From contig NW_023601212.1 in the NCBI RefSeq assembly GCF_014898055.3, positions 37,684,329 to 37,748,328 on the forward strand: a stretch of 64,000 nucleotides of DNA, read 5' to 3'. The translations under genes were made by a program, and so were the position numbers. Below are positions 14,915-28,599 of this stretch, piece by piece; position 1 is the first letter of the stretch; each line of letters opens with the position of its first letter. Below the pieces are notes generated by a model. The model saw only the letters and a list, made by a program, of their open reading frames with translations, was not told the origin of the DNA and searched no databases. Origin of the DNA: Talpa occidentalis. Its lineage: Eukaryota > Chordata > Mammalia > Eulipotyphla > Talpidae.

Positions 14915-15515
14915 TGTTACAGGGCAGGGAGAGGGGCAGCCCAAACCCCGCAAACCTGCCTATTCTATATAGGGTTCTGCCATCCGCCGCATCAACACAA
15001 AACATGAGACTTTAATGGGAAGGAACTTTAATACAACTAGGAAACAATACAGGAAAGGCAAAGAATCTAGTTTCTAAATCAAGCACCCAAAGTTACCCGT
15101 CCCCTCGTGGGTAAAACTCCATCCAAATGGGATTGGTCCAGAGCAAGGCCCCAAAGCCTGCCACAAGTCTAAAGCATCTTCCCAGGGGGACCCACAGAAA
15201 AGGGTCAGAAACAACCAGACAAGCCCGGAAGAAAAAGAGCAAAATCACAATCAAGATAAAAGCTGCCACTGTCACCTCCCCACGGGTCTCACCCACATCT
15301 GTGTTACCCAGTCCACGACCAAAAGACAAGCGCAGTTTCTTCACGTGTCTCTAGGCTCCACGCGCCTCCTCCAGGTCTCCTTCTGGCTCTCCATCCTGCT
15401 TCCTTCCTTCCTCAGACTCCTCTGCAGCCTCTTCTCTCCCTGCTCAGCTCCACCCTCCCTTGGGTGGGGCAAGAAACCTGGAACCTCCCCCTTTCCTGGG
15501 GACCACCCTGTTACA
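14915..15515 (-). mobile_element. Probable solo retroviral LTR
   Basis: Read on the minus strand, this 601-bp segment starts TGTAACAGGG and ends CCCTGTAACA, a 9-of-10 terminal inverted repeat with the TG..CA ends of retroviral LTRs. The 4 bp outside it are ctag and atag, compatible with a worn 4-bp target duplication of a class I endogenous retrovirus. Two ATTAAA poly(A) signals lie at 15011-15016 and 15027-15032 on the minus strand, about 95 to 115 bp before the end, which is where R and U5 are expected. It is richer in GC and CpG than its surroundings. No internal retroviral genes flank it. A short open frame inside (15093-15344) is not considered a gene. The family could not be named. Confidence 0.65.
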
Positions 15516-16762
15516 ATAGGACTACAGTAGGACACTAAGCATCTCCTAACAAAAACATTTCACACTTTGTGCTATACCGGGTTTGATAATATGACTTAAA
15601 TCTGAGAGGGGGTCTAATCTGAAAATCCATTTCATAATGTGAACATCTCACAGTGAAGCCTAGAGCAAAAAAATACTGGGCGGGGGGGGGGGGCATAAGG
15701 GGGACTGCTTTCAGCTCCAGGCAATTAAATAAAAAATAAACCTAAAAAACTGTGAGGAAATAGCCATGAGGAAGTTGTAGAGTGTTGGAATTATAAAACA
15801 TAACTGATTTCAAAACAGATTCAACAGCTACACTCTGTTAAATATTTTAGCTAATAGGAAACATTAGAAAAGCTTTTGAGTTTTTCACACCAGATTCTCA
15901 TTACAGAATTAGTAAGCTAATATAAAGTAATGTATATTCCTTATGGAAACTAAGTAGACAATAACAAAATTGCATGAAAGTAAAGAGGTAAATATCCTCT
16001 GCTTCCCACCAGTTTACCATCATTAGAAAGCATAGTAGCAAACACCAGTGACAGTGGCCAGTATGCACAATACTGAACTGGGTGGTAGGTCTTTTTCAAA
16101 TCTAACCTTATCTGAGTATTCAAAACACAAAAAAGGAAGAACAGGTTATTAAAAGGTGGAGAAAGAACAACTGCAGAATTAAACAGAAATTTGTACACAA
16201 TATACAAGAGAAAAGGTTTCTCTGGAGAATGATGAGCACTTGGAGTTACGCAAATGCTGTTACCTATGGACACAAGCAGTGCTAAAAGGTTTCTATGCAA
16301 AGAACTGACTTAAATGACCAATTCAAACAACCTTATTTATCTATGGAAGCCAGGATTTATTCCTCTCCTGAAGCATCCTTTTCCTTACCTTCTGAGTATC
16401 TCAAGCATTTCACCAGAGCATTGCATCCACAGGGGGTGCAGCAGGGACCTCACAAGCAGACAAGAAACAAAACAGGCTTTGTTTCCTGTGAAATGGGGGC
16501 AGGGCAGCTAGAAAAGCAAAGCAAAGCACTACTAACTTCTTTGCCTTTATGACCAGCTTCCGAATCCCAGTATTTCTAGTTTTGAGAAAATCTCAGAGAG
16601 AAAAATTCCTAAAATATGACAAATTTTTTTAAATTTATATAATAGGCTATATTTAAAAACTTGGGAGTCTGAGAAGCTTGCACTATGAAACAATAATTGT
16701 TTCAAGTTTTACTTAGCAAATCAGTCCTCACAGCTTTATGGAAGCAAACCAGCAATTCAGCT

Positions 16763-16804
16763 ATTACTGAAAAACAACAGACCATTACTGAAAAACAACA
16801 GACC
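16763..16804. repeat. Perfect 21-bp tandem duplication
   Basis: ATTACTGAAAAACAACAGAC C occurs twice without a gap or mismatch. Confidence 0.97.
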
Positions 16805-17138
16805 ATTCCTTCTCAAAAAGAAAGGAGGTTATCAGCATGGGTCTCCTTCCAAATTTCATTCTAAAAATCTAAATTTTCAAACTTGACCCCATAAAGTATA
16901 ATCTCAAAATTTGGAAAAAAAAAAAAAATGAATTCTTAAGACAAATTACCCACACAAGAAAGCATTTCTTTACTTTGCCGAGTATTTTATCAAGTCTCAG
17001 ACAAGTTACTAGGCCATCTTTCAATCTCAAAACAGTAGAGACAATACAAAACACCCACTGCTAACTAAGTGATTACTTCATTACTTAGTCAACTGAATCC
17101 TTTACAAAGAACTAGTTAGCATAATTTATATATATTAA

Positions 17139-17398
17139 TATTTTTTATTTATCTATGCATACAAGAGCTGGGGTGCAGGCCAGAGGTGCTGGGGAGTGAG
17201 AGGATTCACCAGAGACAGAGTGGGGAGCAGAACAGGCAGAGTGACTGAAATACACTGCTGAGGGGAGCAGTGGGGGAAAACAGGAGAGGTCTGCTGTGTC
17301 ATGGGTTAGCTCCCTGTCCAGGGATGGAACTCGAAATGCAGTGGCTGGTGATAACTTGATAGGCTGAGACTTTAACCCCTGTGCCACCAGGGAGGCCC
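17139..17398 (-). mobile_element. tRNA-derived SINE copy 5
   Basis: This is a reverse-oriented copy from a degraded A tail at its + strand start to the head complement CACCAGGGAGGCCC. It is flanked by similar AT-rich repeats beginning taatttatatat. The tail is short and mutated, so the copy is probably old. Confidence 0.9.
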
Positions 17399-17589
17399 CT
17401 AATTTATATATTTATAAATACAAAATTGTTTTTAGTGAAAATTACTATTTGATACAGGGAAAATCTGTCTCTTACGAAAGGCCAGGGTCCTGAATCTTTT
17501 TTATTATCAACATTCAAAAACCACTTCCCAACACCCAACTAGGCTATTCACCTAAATGGCAATGACTGCTGAAGAAAGATTTTGTAAAG

Positions 17590-18255
17590 AATATTAGAGA
17601 TATTTTATACACCATAAAATTTACAAGCGTAATTAAGTTTTCATGTATTCATAAAAGTGTGCATCACCATGATTTAATTAGAACATTTTCATCACTCCCA
17701 AAAGAAACCCTGTATCCCTAACAGTACACACCCTACTGCCCTTCTCTGCCACTTGGCTACCTCTACTCTGTGTCTCTCTGAGTCTCTCCCAACTCTTTGT
17801 GGCCTTTTGACTGGCTTATTTCACACAGTATGATTCATCCACATTATAGGTAGGTAACATTTCATTACTTTGTATTGCCAAATCTACCACTGTATGGACA
17901 AACCAGAGTTGTAAAGTCATCAGTTAATTGACATTTGTGAAACTTTCTCTTTTTGGCTATTTAGAACTACAGAATGTTGCTATGAAGACGTACATACAAG
18001 TTTTTGTGGGAACATAAGGTTTCAATTCTTTGGCACATATCCCAGGAGTGGACTGGGAGCAACAATCTACTGCTGGGTCACATCGTCACTCCATGTTAAA
18101 CTTTTTGTGTAAAGACTGAACTGTTTTCCAAAGAGACTGAAGCATTTTTCAATCCCATCAGCCATGTATGAGGGTCAATTTCTCCATATGCTGCTCAACA
18201 CTGTTGCTGTCTTTGATTTTAGTTGACTAGAGGGAATAAAGTGCTATCTCCTTAT
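17590..18255 (-). mobile_element. L1 3' region (old, reverse orientation)
   Basis: The + strand reads as the familiar L1 complement: GAACATTTTCATCACTCCCA, GGCTTATTTCACACAGTATG, AATGTTGCTATGAAGACGTA, CAAGTTTTTGTGGGAACATA, CCAGGAGTGGACTGGGAGC and CTGTTTTCCAAAGAGACTGA. It matches in order over about 650 bp. Confidence 0.9.
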
Positions 18256-18954
18256 GCTTTTTTCTTTGAGTTGTGTACTAACAGTTTACCTCATCTAAGA
18301 CTCCAAATGTCAGAGGCAAAGTAATCTTTCCCTCTACACATTATCTTACTTCTCTTCTCTCCCTTCCCAAACACCAACCTCCAGGCCCCTAAAACTGGGT
18401 TAAAGTATTTAAATCTTTGCCTTGTTCAAACATTAATAACAAACATCATAATTAAGTCAACTTGATTTCTTCTTCCTTCAACCATCTATCAAAAAGGCTG
18501 GTATAAAAATTCATCATAATGGCATTTTTCAAACAAAACAATTGTGTATGAAGCTTAAAAAAATCCCAGCTGAACATTTTCTCATCACTTCATTAAGCAG
18601 TTTAGGGGCAGGACACAGGGGCTGCTAAATGAGGTGAGGAGGAGAAGGGAGAAACTGTTCTAACTAGCTTTCAGTTCTTTCTGACTCCAAAGTACAACTC
18701 TGTATATCCCTCTACCATGAAAACAGACAAAATACAGATAATGGGACTATTAGTCTGACAGAGATTTACTTTTTAAAACACACCTAACATCATGAATTCA
18801 TGCTAGATAAGCAAACAATTCCGTTAATACCAGTTCTATTTCAATTTTACATAATTTATTACTATTAAATGACCTTTTACTGGGGGATTTATAATTTAGA
18901 AGAACGCTTATCTTATTTCTGACTAATAAACACAAAAACTGGTTCTTCTGCATA

Positions 18955-19190
18955 GTCTAGATCTTGATGGGCTTCTCACCCTTCAGTGTCCCTCTTTTAA
19001 AAATCTTCTCTGACCACCCATGCATAAGCAGTTTCCCTGTCACACTCTTCTTCAGAGTATCCTGTCTATTCTTCATGGTACTGAACATTTTCTAATGATG
19101 CATTTATTTAGTCGCTTGCAAACTCGTCTCCAATAGCTAGCGTAGTACCTAATTGGCACTCAAATAGCTGCTGAGTAAACAAGCCAATAT
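18955..19190 (+). mobile_element. L2 3' end
   Basis: TTCTCTGACCACCCATGC, ATGCATTTATTTAGTCGCTT GC and CTAGCGTAGTACCTAATTGG CACTCAAATAGCTGCTGAGT AAAC follow the L2 3' tail in order. Confidence 0.7.
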
Positions 19191-20819
19191 TGAAATAGTT
19201 TCTATCCCAGTTAGTAGGATGCTGTAAGTAATGTACAGGAGATTCTCCACGTTGAAACGAGTCCAGAATGAATTCTAAAATGACCTCAGCACCCAGACTA
19301 ACAGAACAAAATAAGTATAAAACAAAGCAGAGACTATGAAACTCACCTTCTAAATCATTCTGGTTTCTTTCAGCAGAAATCTATTTGAGTGCCCCCTTAG
19401 GAGTTCTATGATCTGTTTCTTGTATCTGGGTCTCTGAATTGGCACTAAACATGGTATCACCACACAGCTGTTCTCTGGAGCACATTTTATAAGATACTTG
19501 CTATTGTTGCAGTGTTGCCACAAATATAACTTTAAACACAGTATTCTTTTTAAAACTAATTAAGGATTTTCCCACTTGATGTTATGAGCTTTAGTAATAA
19601 CACAAATAAAGTAACCATTACTTTATCATTTAATAACTTTGGTGATCTTAAGCTTTTTTAGGTTTCAAAAATTACATGTAACTCATTATATAAGAATGTA
19701 CCATGACGTACCATCATCAAATAGAAAATACATGAGTTTAACTGGTAAGCAGTGGCAATACTGCCATAATTAATCAACTATTTTGGTCCCACCCCCTCAA
19801 TTCAACGTAATTTAAAAAATGAATATAACTGCAAAGTTCAAGTATTGAACAAATTTTTATATGCTCTAATAAGTACTTCAGTAAGTGTTTATTTTTTTAA
19901 TTTTAAAAAGTCACAAAGGCAATAATTAGTAAAAATCTCTAAGCATATCAAAAAAGGCTTTGCTAAATAAGAAAACATCCTGGAAACACACTTCAGATAA
20001 GTTTCTATCAGGTTTTCTATCATAGCAACTTTATGGAAGTTCTAAATTTTAGAAACAAAGCATACTACACATATGTTATCTTGAAGACAGTTAAGATGAA
20101 GTCAGCTAATATAATAAGCATGTTTAAAATCCTATTTGTCTCCAAGAGTTTGAAAGTGTGGACAGAATTTAAGTCTTCCCATCCCCCATCGGATTTGTTG
20201 CCTGGTTATACTCACCATGCGATAACGCTTATCTTGGGATTAAAGGTTGAAAGATTTCCCTGTCTCCTCTTCAAAAGTAATTCCCAGTACTGACTGGAGG
20301 ACCGAAAGCTAAACTTAAATAAAGCAATAAAAGTATCTCTGAAACTTCAATGAGTGCAAATCTACACAGCAATTGAAAAAAACCTAAAGCAAGAGTCTCA
20401 CGCAGTCAGGGAAGGATTTTATAATCTAACATATTGTATTAAATTAAGGACTGCAAATATTCTTAAAATCATCCAGTATAATCCAGTCACATTTTACAGC
20501 TGAATCCACTTAAGTCAAGAGATGTTTGATATCTTTCTGAACAAGTTGGTTGCCTTATGATAACAGAAGAATGTGGGTCTCAATTCCCAGTTTAGTGGGC
20601 AAATTTTTTCCATAACATAATTCACTGGAATTCAGTATGTTAATTATGTAACTACTGTGTAGAAGACAGGATGCTAGCTAACTCCTACTATAGATTTGAA
20701 AAATAGGTTTGGGAAGGCATATAAAATGTTAGGTCAGAGCAATTCCTCAACTATTTCTTCACTGATTAATATACATATAAAACACTGTATTGAGTATCAC
20801 ATTGAAAGAGGCATGAGCT

Positions 20820-21110
20820 GGGCCTCCCGTGGTGGCGCAGCAGTTGAGCGCTGGGTTGCGAAGCTGCCTGCAGCCTGTGTAGCGCCGGTTCGATCCCTGG
20901 CTGCTCCCCAGCCACCGGAGGAGGATCCCACATGGCGCGCAGACCTCTCCTGCCGCCTGCTGCTCCCCTCAGCAGTGTACTTCGGTCCTTCTGCCTGTTC
21001 TGCTCCCCGCTCTGGCTCTGGTGAATTCTCTCACCCTCCTGCGCTTCTGACTGTACCCAGCGCTTATATAAATAAATAAATAAATCTTAAAAAAAAAAAA
21101 AAGAAAGAAA
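20820..21110 (+). mobile_element. tRNA-derived SINE copy 6 (GC-rich subfamily)
   Basis: This copy belongs to a subfamily with the head GGGCCTCCCGTGGTGGCGCA, B box GGTTCGATCCC and a body with GCGCAGACCTCTCCTGCCG. It keeps many CpGs, which points to a younger age. The tail has grown into (GAAA)n, and gaaagaggcatgagc is duplicated on both sides. Confidence 0.95.
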
Positions 21111-21854
21111 GAAAGAAAGAAAGAGGCATGAGCAAACTGAAAAGCATCCAGAGAAGGAAGTGGCAAGTAAAGAAACCAGAATTCTTAGTTCATCATCCTA
21201 AATTCTCAATATTACATTGTGGACTATATCATTAACTACTAAGGATGGAAGGAAAAGATATTTCAGTGTGTTTTAGGTATGAAGAGCAGCTGCTAACTAA
21301 AACTTATTAACAGATAAACCTCACCTCACAAAATTTGGCCTTGAAAATAGTAATTCCTCTAATGAACGTTTCTCAAAAGGGAGGTAGTGGGGAGAAATGA
21401 CAGCTATAAGAGAACATTTGTGGAAATAGACATGTACTCACAAATTTGAAGGGAAGTACATTTCTGGGTAAAAAAGGAACATATATAGTCCGGCCACTGG
21501 AACTTTCCTGAAATAGAATGGACTCCCTTGTAATGTGGTAAGTACCAGTCAAAAGAAAGATCAGAGTTGAGGTTCTTTAGAAGACACTCTTAAGAATATG
21601 AAAGAAGTGAAGCAGGGTAATTTAACTAAATGGCTTCATGGTCAGTTCTCTCGCAAGAGATTTTATAATTCTCTCTTTCATAACTGGAAAGTCATTGCCT
21701 TTGGCTAACTTCCGAGCATGAGTCACAACAGAGCATGTAAGTACTCACCGTCTTCATCCCTCTGAAATAGCCATGTATTGGTATTGGTGGGTTAGGTGTA
21801 GATCTCAAAAACTAATCACATCAATCTAAATCTCTTAAAAATTATAAGCATCAA

Positions 21855-22154
21855 GGGCCTCCCCGGTGGCGCAGTGGTTGAGCACTGGGTTGCGAAACTG
21901 CCTGCAGCCTCTGGCGCGGCACCGGTTCGATCCCCGGCTGCTCCCTGGCCACCGGAGGAGGGTCCCGCATAGCACGAAGACCTCTCCTGCCGCCCACTGC
22001 TCCCCTCAGCAGTGTACTTCAGTCCTTCTGCCTGCTCCGCTCCCCGCTTTGGCTCTGGTGAATGCTCTCACCCTCCTGAGCTTCTGACTGTACCCAGTGC
22101 TTGTATAAATGTATAAATAAATAAATAAATGAATGAATGAATAAATAAATCTTA
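21855..22154 (+). mobile_element. tRNA-derived SINE copy 7 (GC-rich subfamily)
   Basis: This is a near-intact young-looking copy. The A box lies in GGTGGCGCAGTGGTTGAG and the B box is GGTTCGATCCC. A CpG-rich body and a variable (TAAA)/(TGAA) tail follow. The duplication aaaattataagcatcaa flanks it exactly. Confidence 0.96.
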
Positions 22155-22239
22155 AAAAAATTATAAGCATCAAAAGATAAAGAACCACAGATTCTAACTT
22201 AAATACTTAAATATATAACTTTGGCTAGGCTCAATTTCC

Positions 22240-22395
22240 CTAGATCTCCCAGCAGTTCTTTAAAACATGTTTTGGTGATCTGGGAAGTAACAATGACTGG
22301 TGACATTATGGTATTTAGTGGGCTAGAGGCAGGGATGTTCAATGTCTCACAGTGCCCAGAATATCCTCCAACCCCTTTTGAGAAATGTTGATTAG
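22240..22395 (+). mobile_element. MER20-like hAT fragment
   Basis: TAGTGGGCTAGAGGCAGGGA TGTTCAATGTCTCACAGTGC and CAACCCCTTTTGAGAAATGTTG resemble the MER20 interior (TAGTGGGTAGAGGCCAGGGA TGCTGCTAAACATCC). The left end is degraded. Confidence 0.5.
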
Positions 22396-25300
22396 ATGAG
22401 TTATAAATTCTTTTTCAAGGTCATTTTTTGGTGAATTTTATTAATAATTTTTAGTTAGCAATAGTCCTTTTTACCTAAAACACAGAGACATCTTTTCCTC
22501 CTGACACAGAGTAGTTAATTGTAGAGTCCACAACCAAAGACTGTTTACAATTTAGGATGACCAGAAAAGATTTAATAGAGGATAAGAAAAGAAAAAGCAA
22601 GGTTATCGATGGAATTGCTTCAATCAACTTCAAATGATTAAATGCAGACAATCTATCTGCCCAAGACTCCATTAATGGAGTTAACACATTTATGGTCTAC
22701 AGCCTTTCGTGTTAGTTCTCATCTTGAACAGAACAGACGTAAGTACTGAGTTGGTGATTATGTGCACTGTCACCAAAATAATACTTAAAACAGTTATCGG
22801 AAACACTTTCCCATTAAAGGTCAATGAAAGCATAATTTAAAAATTTTTAAAAGATCTCTAATTACTGATGCAAAGTATTTTAACTTTGATAGATGTGCTG
22901 AACAGTTTTTGGCTTGGGGATTTAGATTATAATGTGTGTATATTACTTTTCTTTTAATTGTATTATATTACACACACGAATATAACAACTTTTGGGAAAC
23001 TTTTAAGTAAAGTGAAAATGAGTTTTCAATGCCTTTGACAATTTCCATGTACAGAATTTCTAGGTCCAGAACTATTGTTAGGAAATTAAAGGAGCTTTTT
23101 TTTTTTTTGGCCACACTAGATTGTCCATTACTTCCCTTAACAGTCAAAAGATAAAACTTTTTAACACAAATCTTCGGTTCCAATGTTTTGTTTGCACCAA
23201 ATATTTTTTTTTTATCAATGGTGGCACATCAAGCACTTATTTTCAGAAACACAGATTACCCACACTATTTAATATGTCCTTTTATACAAACAACAAAGAG
23301 TATTACATAAAAACTAACTTCACTGTCTATCAGTGTATTGGAGTAGACCTTTCATTCTGAAGATTAGGAATTAGAATTTTTTTTGTGTTTTCATTAGGTC
23401 TTTTACTAGAAAATATTCATGTGACTACATAAAACAAATTTTACAACATACATGAAAATATTTAAACTTGAGACTCTTCATGTTACTAGCATAAAATCTC
23501 CATAAAACAGTGTTTATATTAAATAATTCAAAGGCATGTATAATACTCAAGGGTCAATTTTCTTCAATACAGGGTAAAAACATTCCTAATCTGATCCATT
23601 AAAAGCACACAAATAAAAGTCCTCCTTTTATCAAAGCCAACACATATACCAAGGAATCTTATTGCCACTTGATATCACTTATGTCACAAATTACTAACAC
23701 ATTCTCTAAAACAATATAAATGTCAAAGACAAGTAGTTTTTATATATTAAGGAAAAAGAAAAGCAGGTAAAAAAAATAATCCATGACAAATTACTATTTT
23801 ATTTCTTGAAATTATATGGATTAACTTCATCTGGGATGGAAGAACTGGTAGATAAAATTCTAAATATAATTAAAGCATCACACATAGAAATACGAAAGAG
23901 GCTAGCGTTGAAGCACACGAGTGATGAAAGCTAAGTTTATACAGCAGTGCATGTCTTCCATTCTAAAATGTCAAAGACACAGGTCAACTTGACCAACAAT
24001 TGATAAATACATGAATACTACAGATTTTGGGAATATAGGCAAGCAAACTCCACAACCACGGAAGCAATAACCTACCATTTGTTAGTGTTTGCATGGCTCA
24101 AAGGGTCAAAAAGGGGATAGTTTATATTTATTTGGCAGAGATAAAACACAATCCACTATAGAACTTGAGATTTCAAGGAAAACTCCAAATGCAGCAGCTA
24201 ACAGCTTGTCTCTATTTGCTGTCACTCTAGATCAGAGAAACCCACATTTTTTTTCTTTCCTGCCCCCCTCCAGTTACACTTGAGCTCTCTGACTGAAAAG
24301 GTCTGGAACAGATTAAAAGTCGGGCCACAAAATAAAAAGCTTTGGCAAGTTGTCAAGTCTGTCTGGAATACACATACATAGTGGGCCCCAAAAGGAAAAC
24401 TAAAAGCAGTAAGAGGATTTATGAGACATTTTGGGGTATATCTAATTGTATACTTGTGTGTACAGAGGTTAGAGGTAGTAGGGAAGGAGAAATTTTCTTT
24501 GGTACTTTCCCCATTTTTAAAACAAAAGACCAAACTGTGTGTGTAATTAATGGCTCCACTTACGCTTATAGCCAAGTCACTTTATTGTGGTTTTAAATGA
24601 AAATATTAAAAAAAAAAAAGAGCTTTGTTCCAATTTCTGCAATAACTAAGAGTTAATCATTGTCTTTCATAATCTTATGTTGGGGGTAAATAACCACAGT
24701 ACCATTTTTTAAAATTTCCAAAATGTGGACAAGTTAAATTCATTTTATTAAAGATGATTAAAGGAAACATGGCTGTTATCATTCTAGTCCATACTACTGG
24801 CAACCTTTATTAAATTCTCTACCTTACTTGGTCTCCTGTTTCAACCACATGGGCTTATTCAGCTATTAAATAGAATCTGAAGTTGCAAATTATTAACATG
24901 CCACATTACTTTTTTAACACCCAAATAGGTCTTGAAGTTCAAAAGGCTAGTACTTAAGCCAATCAGGGTATCTGTCAAAATGCCAGTCCCTGCCCTTGTC
25001 CACCTTTGACTTGACTTGAAAGAGAGGGGGTGGGGGGTATGTTTCAATCAGTGCAGAAAGCTGACCACTAGGTTGTTTGAGGTACACATAAGACACAGGA
25101 GAACTGCTCATAATGTTCCCAACAGGGAAGTTTTTCTTTTTCCTTCCTCCCCCAGGGCTATTTTTCTGGCATTCACAGAGTTAATTCCTCTTTCCCGGAA
25201 GGGCCCCACAGTTGTTGTTGGGTCAACCCCTGGGAAGCTTCAAAGGCTCCCGTCCCCTCAGCCTGACCCACTCAGTGATCTGCACATTGTTTTCATTTAG

Positions 25301-25744
25301 CTGCATCCAGTCCAAGACGAAAGCTTCAAAACCACAACGGTCTGCTCCTTTTTAGATTCATTTTTCCATGGCTTTGGAAAAATATCTCAGAAACCCCACT
25401 GAAGAAACTGAAAACAGTGAAAAATAGGGATAAAAAGGCACTAAAAAACTTGTATAATATTATCAAAATGTGCACATTTGGGAAGGAGAGCATTCCTTTG
25501 TGCAAATGGTGATTTATCCATGGGATATGGAGGGGAATATGGTTTTGCTTTCTGTATCCTAAAATGAAAAACAAAGACCTTCACTTAGAAAAAGAGAGAG
25601 AAAAAAGCCAGAAGAAAAGGAGAAAATGCTTTCATTGGACTACCTCCAGGGTGACAGGGTTGCCCCCACTCAGGATAGCACACACCACCGCATTGGACAC
25701 AGGGGGTCCTCTCTGTTCTCTGAAGCTAAGCCTAAGCAGACCCA

Positions 25745-25765
25745 GGCACTGACAAAGTCAGTGCC
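25745..25765. repeat. Perfect 9-bp hairpin
   Basis: GGCACTGAC-AAA-GTCAGTGCC, a GC-rich inverted repeat 0.4 kb upstream of exon 4 on the chromosome's other side (higher coordinate limit of exon 4 is 26254, so this lies in intron 4, past the donor). Confidence 0.95.
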
Positions 25766-26081
25766 CCAGGTCTCAGATGCAGTGTGACAGCCTGATTACT
25801 ACTGCAGCCAGAAAGATCACTTTAAAAAAGATCACTGTTTCTCTCCCCAAATGGGAAAGGAACAGTGATCCTCCTGGATAGTCAACCCTCAAAACATTTA
25901 CCCAGCCCCATCCCAGGAGTCCAAGCTAAAAAAGAGGATTTAGACCTCAGTTTCTCAAGTTTAAAGTGAAAGGTATAAAAATAAATTTAAAAATAGCACT
26001 TGAAAAGTTGGGTGGGCAGTCATCTTTCGATACTATAAAGCAATGTAATTAATTTTATTTAATGTAACCTTCCCAAATTCA

Positions 26082-26288
<207 letters not shown>

Positions 26289-27209
26289 TTATTTGGTGCA
26301 CCTAAAAAATGTGGGAAGGATGGTAATTTAAAAAGAAAACACATCTTGACATAAAATGACTTATTAAGACAGAATTAAACATGTGTTCAGAGAAGAAGGT
26401 TTACTTTATACTTGATTCTTCTCTAATAAAAAGATACCACCAGTAATAAAATCTATATCCCCAAAGATACCGATTGGAAAAAAGAGAGTTTCGAAAAACC
26501 CTCTCGGAGGGCATATATTTATTACTACTGACAGTACAAGACACAAAGTGCTCTAGCCATCAGTTCTGAGAGAGTCCTTCCTAGGAAGTCCAAAGTTCTT
26601 TAATAAGAATACATGCAAATGTTTTCAGAACATCTAAACTATCATAAACATTCTGTTCAACATAAAGCATGCTTTAGCTAAGTCTGCCAGGCTCCATTTA
26701 TATCCATTATTTATGTGACTGGCTCACACCAAAAAAACTTTAAAGAAGAAAACTATGGTCTAAAAGCAACCTATTTTTAAGCAGCCCAGAAATTGCAAGG
26801 AGGTGGGGGTTGTGGTTGGAATTCTAAGTTTGTCACAGGCTTGGACAGGGACAGGCTAAGCATTGGAACTGTTGGAAGGCAAATTTCCCAGGAAGAGAGA
26901 GAGAATAAAGTCCATTTCAAGCTACATGTTAAGGAAACTATACCTGGGAGATAGGACAAAAGAATGCAGTAAGTTTTAAGAAGCTGATTCTATCTTTAGG
27001 AGGGTAGTAGGGACTCTACAATTGCTTTTGGGAGGTAATAACTGCAATGAAAAGAGAAGTCCAGAATAAATCACTACATGCAGGCATATTTCCTCATCTC
27101 CCTGACTATCCCATGCCCCTTCCACTTTCCATCCCCACCAGGAGTCAGGAGAAGAAAGTGTAAATTGTAGAGGCTGAATCCATGCCTAAAATGTTTCCAT
27201 CTGTGGACC

Positions 27210-27430
27210 CACATGAACTGTGTGCTTACCATTTGTGCTGGTCACTGTTCCAAGTATACTATGTACATTAACTAATTTATTTCTTACAACTACCAAAGAC
27301 ATAAACAGTAGTATTATTTCTGGTCTAATAAAGAAACTGAAGCACAGAGTAGCTCAGTATGATACTGCATCACAGGGCCAGTTACTGTCAGAGATGATAC
27401 TCTAACCCAGCAGCCTAATTCCCGAACCAT
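27210..27430 (-). mobile_element. MIR element
   Basis: The complement of the MIR core is readable: AGAAACTGAAGCACAGAGTA and the CAGGGCCAGTTACTGTCAGA to CTCTAACCCAG segment, preceded by TTAACTAATTTATTTCTTAC AACTACC. Confidence 0.7.
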
Positions 27431-27625
27431 TTTTCCTTATAACTACTTATTAAAAAAATTTATCTCCCACATCTGAGACCAGAAACTAAATATGATTCCC
27501 GTGCAAAATGGGAACAACTGCCTTTGTTCTATACTGGCCATCCAAGTCAGCCTTCTGAATTATGCTAAGTGACGTTCATTAAGCAGACCCGCTCACACAC
27601 ATGCCCATAGGACCCAAAGTCCTAA

Positions 27626-27653
27626 TTTAAGCTAGTTCATTTAAGCTAGTTCA
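27626..27653. repeat. Perfect 14-bp tandem duplication
   Basis: TTTAAGCTAGTTCA occurs twice in a row. Confidence 0.96.
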
Positions 27654-28599
27654 TCAGGAACAGACCAATTTGTTACTATTTTACTGTCAAAGGTCTCCCC
27701 GTTAAGAAGCACAGATATATGAACTGGAATGCTCTGTCCCCAGGAAGCCCCCCACCAAGTTCTGGATGCTAACTAGGTCCAGAGGTGGAATCTGCTGTGG
27801 GAACCTCAAGTTTCCTAAACAATGAATTGGAAGCAAACTAACTTAAGATAAATCAAATTTCTCAATAGCATTCACTGGCAATTTGATCTCTATTCCCCAC
27901 CAAGAGAAGAGATCCTCTAAAACTGAAACTACCAGTTAACTAACATTAATTATGAAGATGGCTCATCTCCAAAATACTTTTTAAGAACAAGTAATCATCT
28001 TTGAAAATCCTAAGTTCCTAAGAAAGCATAATGATGATCAAGTCAACAGAGTCACTGCATGTTTTTAGGAGCCTCAAGTCAACAACCCAAGCGACCTCAT
28101 TAGAGATTCCAACACATGGGCTCCCTGCCTGTTATAACAGGATCCCTCTCTACCATAGTTGCCTGAGTTGGAATGAAGAACTGTATCTTGGATGCAAACC
28201 AACTTCGCCTATTTGCTCCACCTACCTGATTCTGTAGATTTCACTTACAATGTCTCTGATCTGTTTCAGTCCATTTCTAAGAATTCAGTCTAAGAATCCA
28301 GTCATCAATAGTTACCATCGCTTTGTTTCAATCATGACAGTTTACTTCTTCACTGCATCTCTGCTCATTCTAAGTGTCTTCCTAGCTAATAAATCACCAG
28401 GTTTTTCTTCTTAAATACCAACAAACTTTCATGCCACTCAGCATCTTATGAAAACACATTTACCATGTTCTCCACAACCAAAAGGAAAATGCCAGCTGGA
28501 TTCACCTCTTAGGTCTTCTTTACATATCCAGTTTCCTGCCCACAACTTTTCAGAAAATCATGCCATCTTTTATATGTGCTGTTCCTGTTATCACAGACA

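Noticed and set aside
15093..15344. 83-codon frame with a hydrophobic stretch that looks like a membrane segment
   Set aside because: It lies inside the probable LTR, between its U3-like part and the poly(A) signals, and matches no protein family I recognise.
20820..22154. Possible tRNA genes because of clear A and B boxes
   Set aside because: The boxes belong to SINE heads. No acceptor stem or anticodon arm can be folded, and A-rich tails and target duplications mark them as retroposons.
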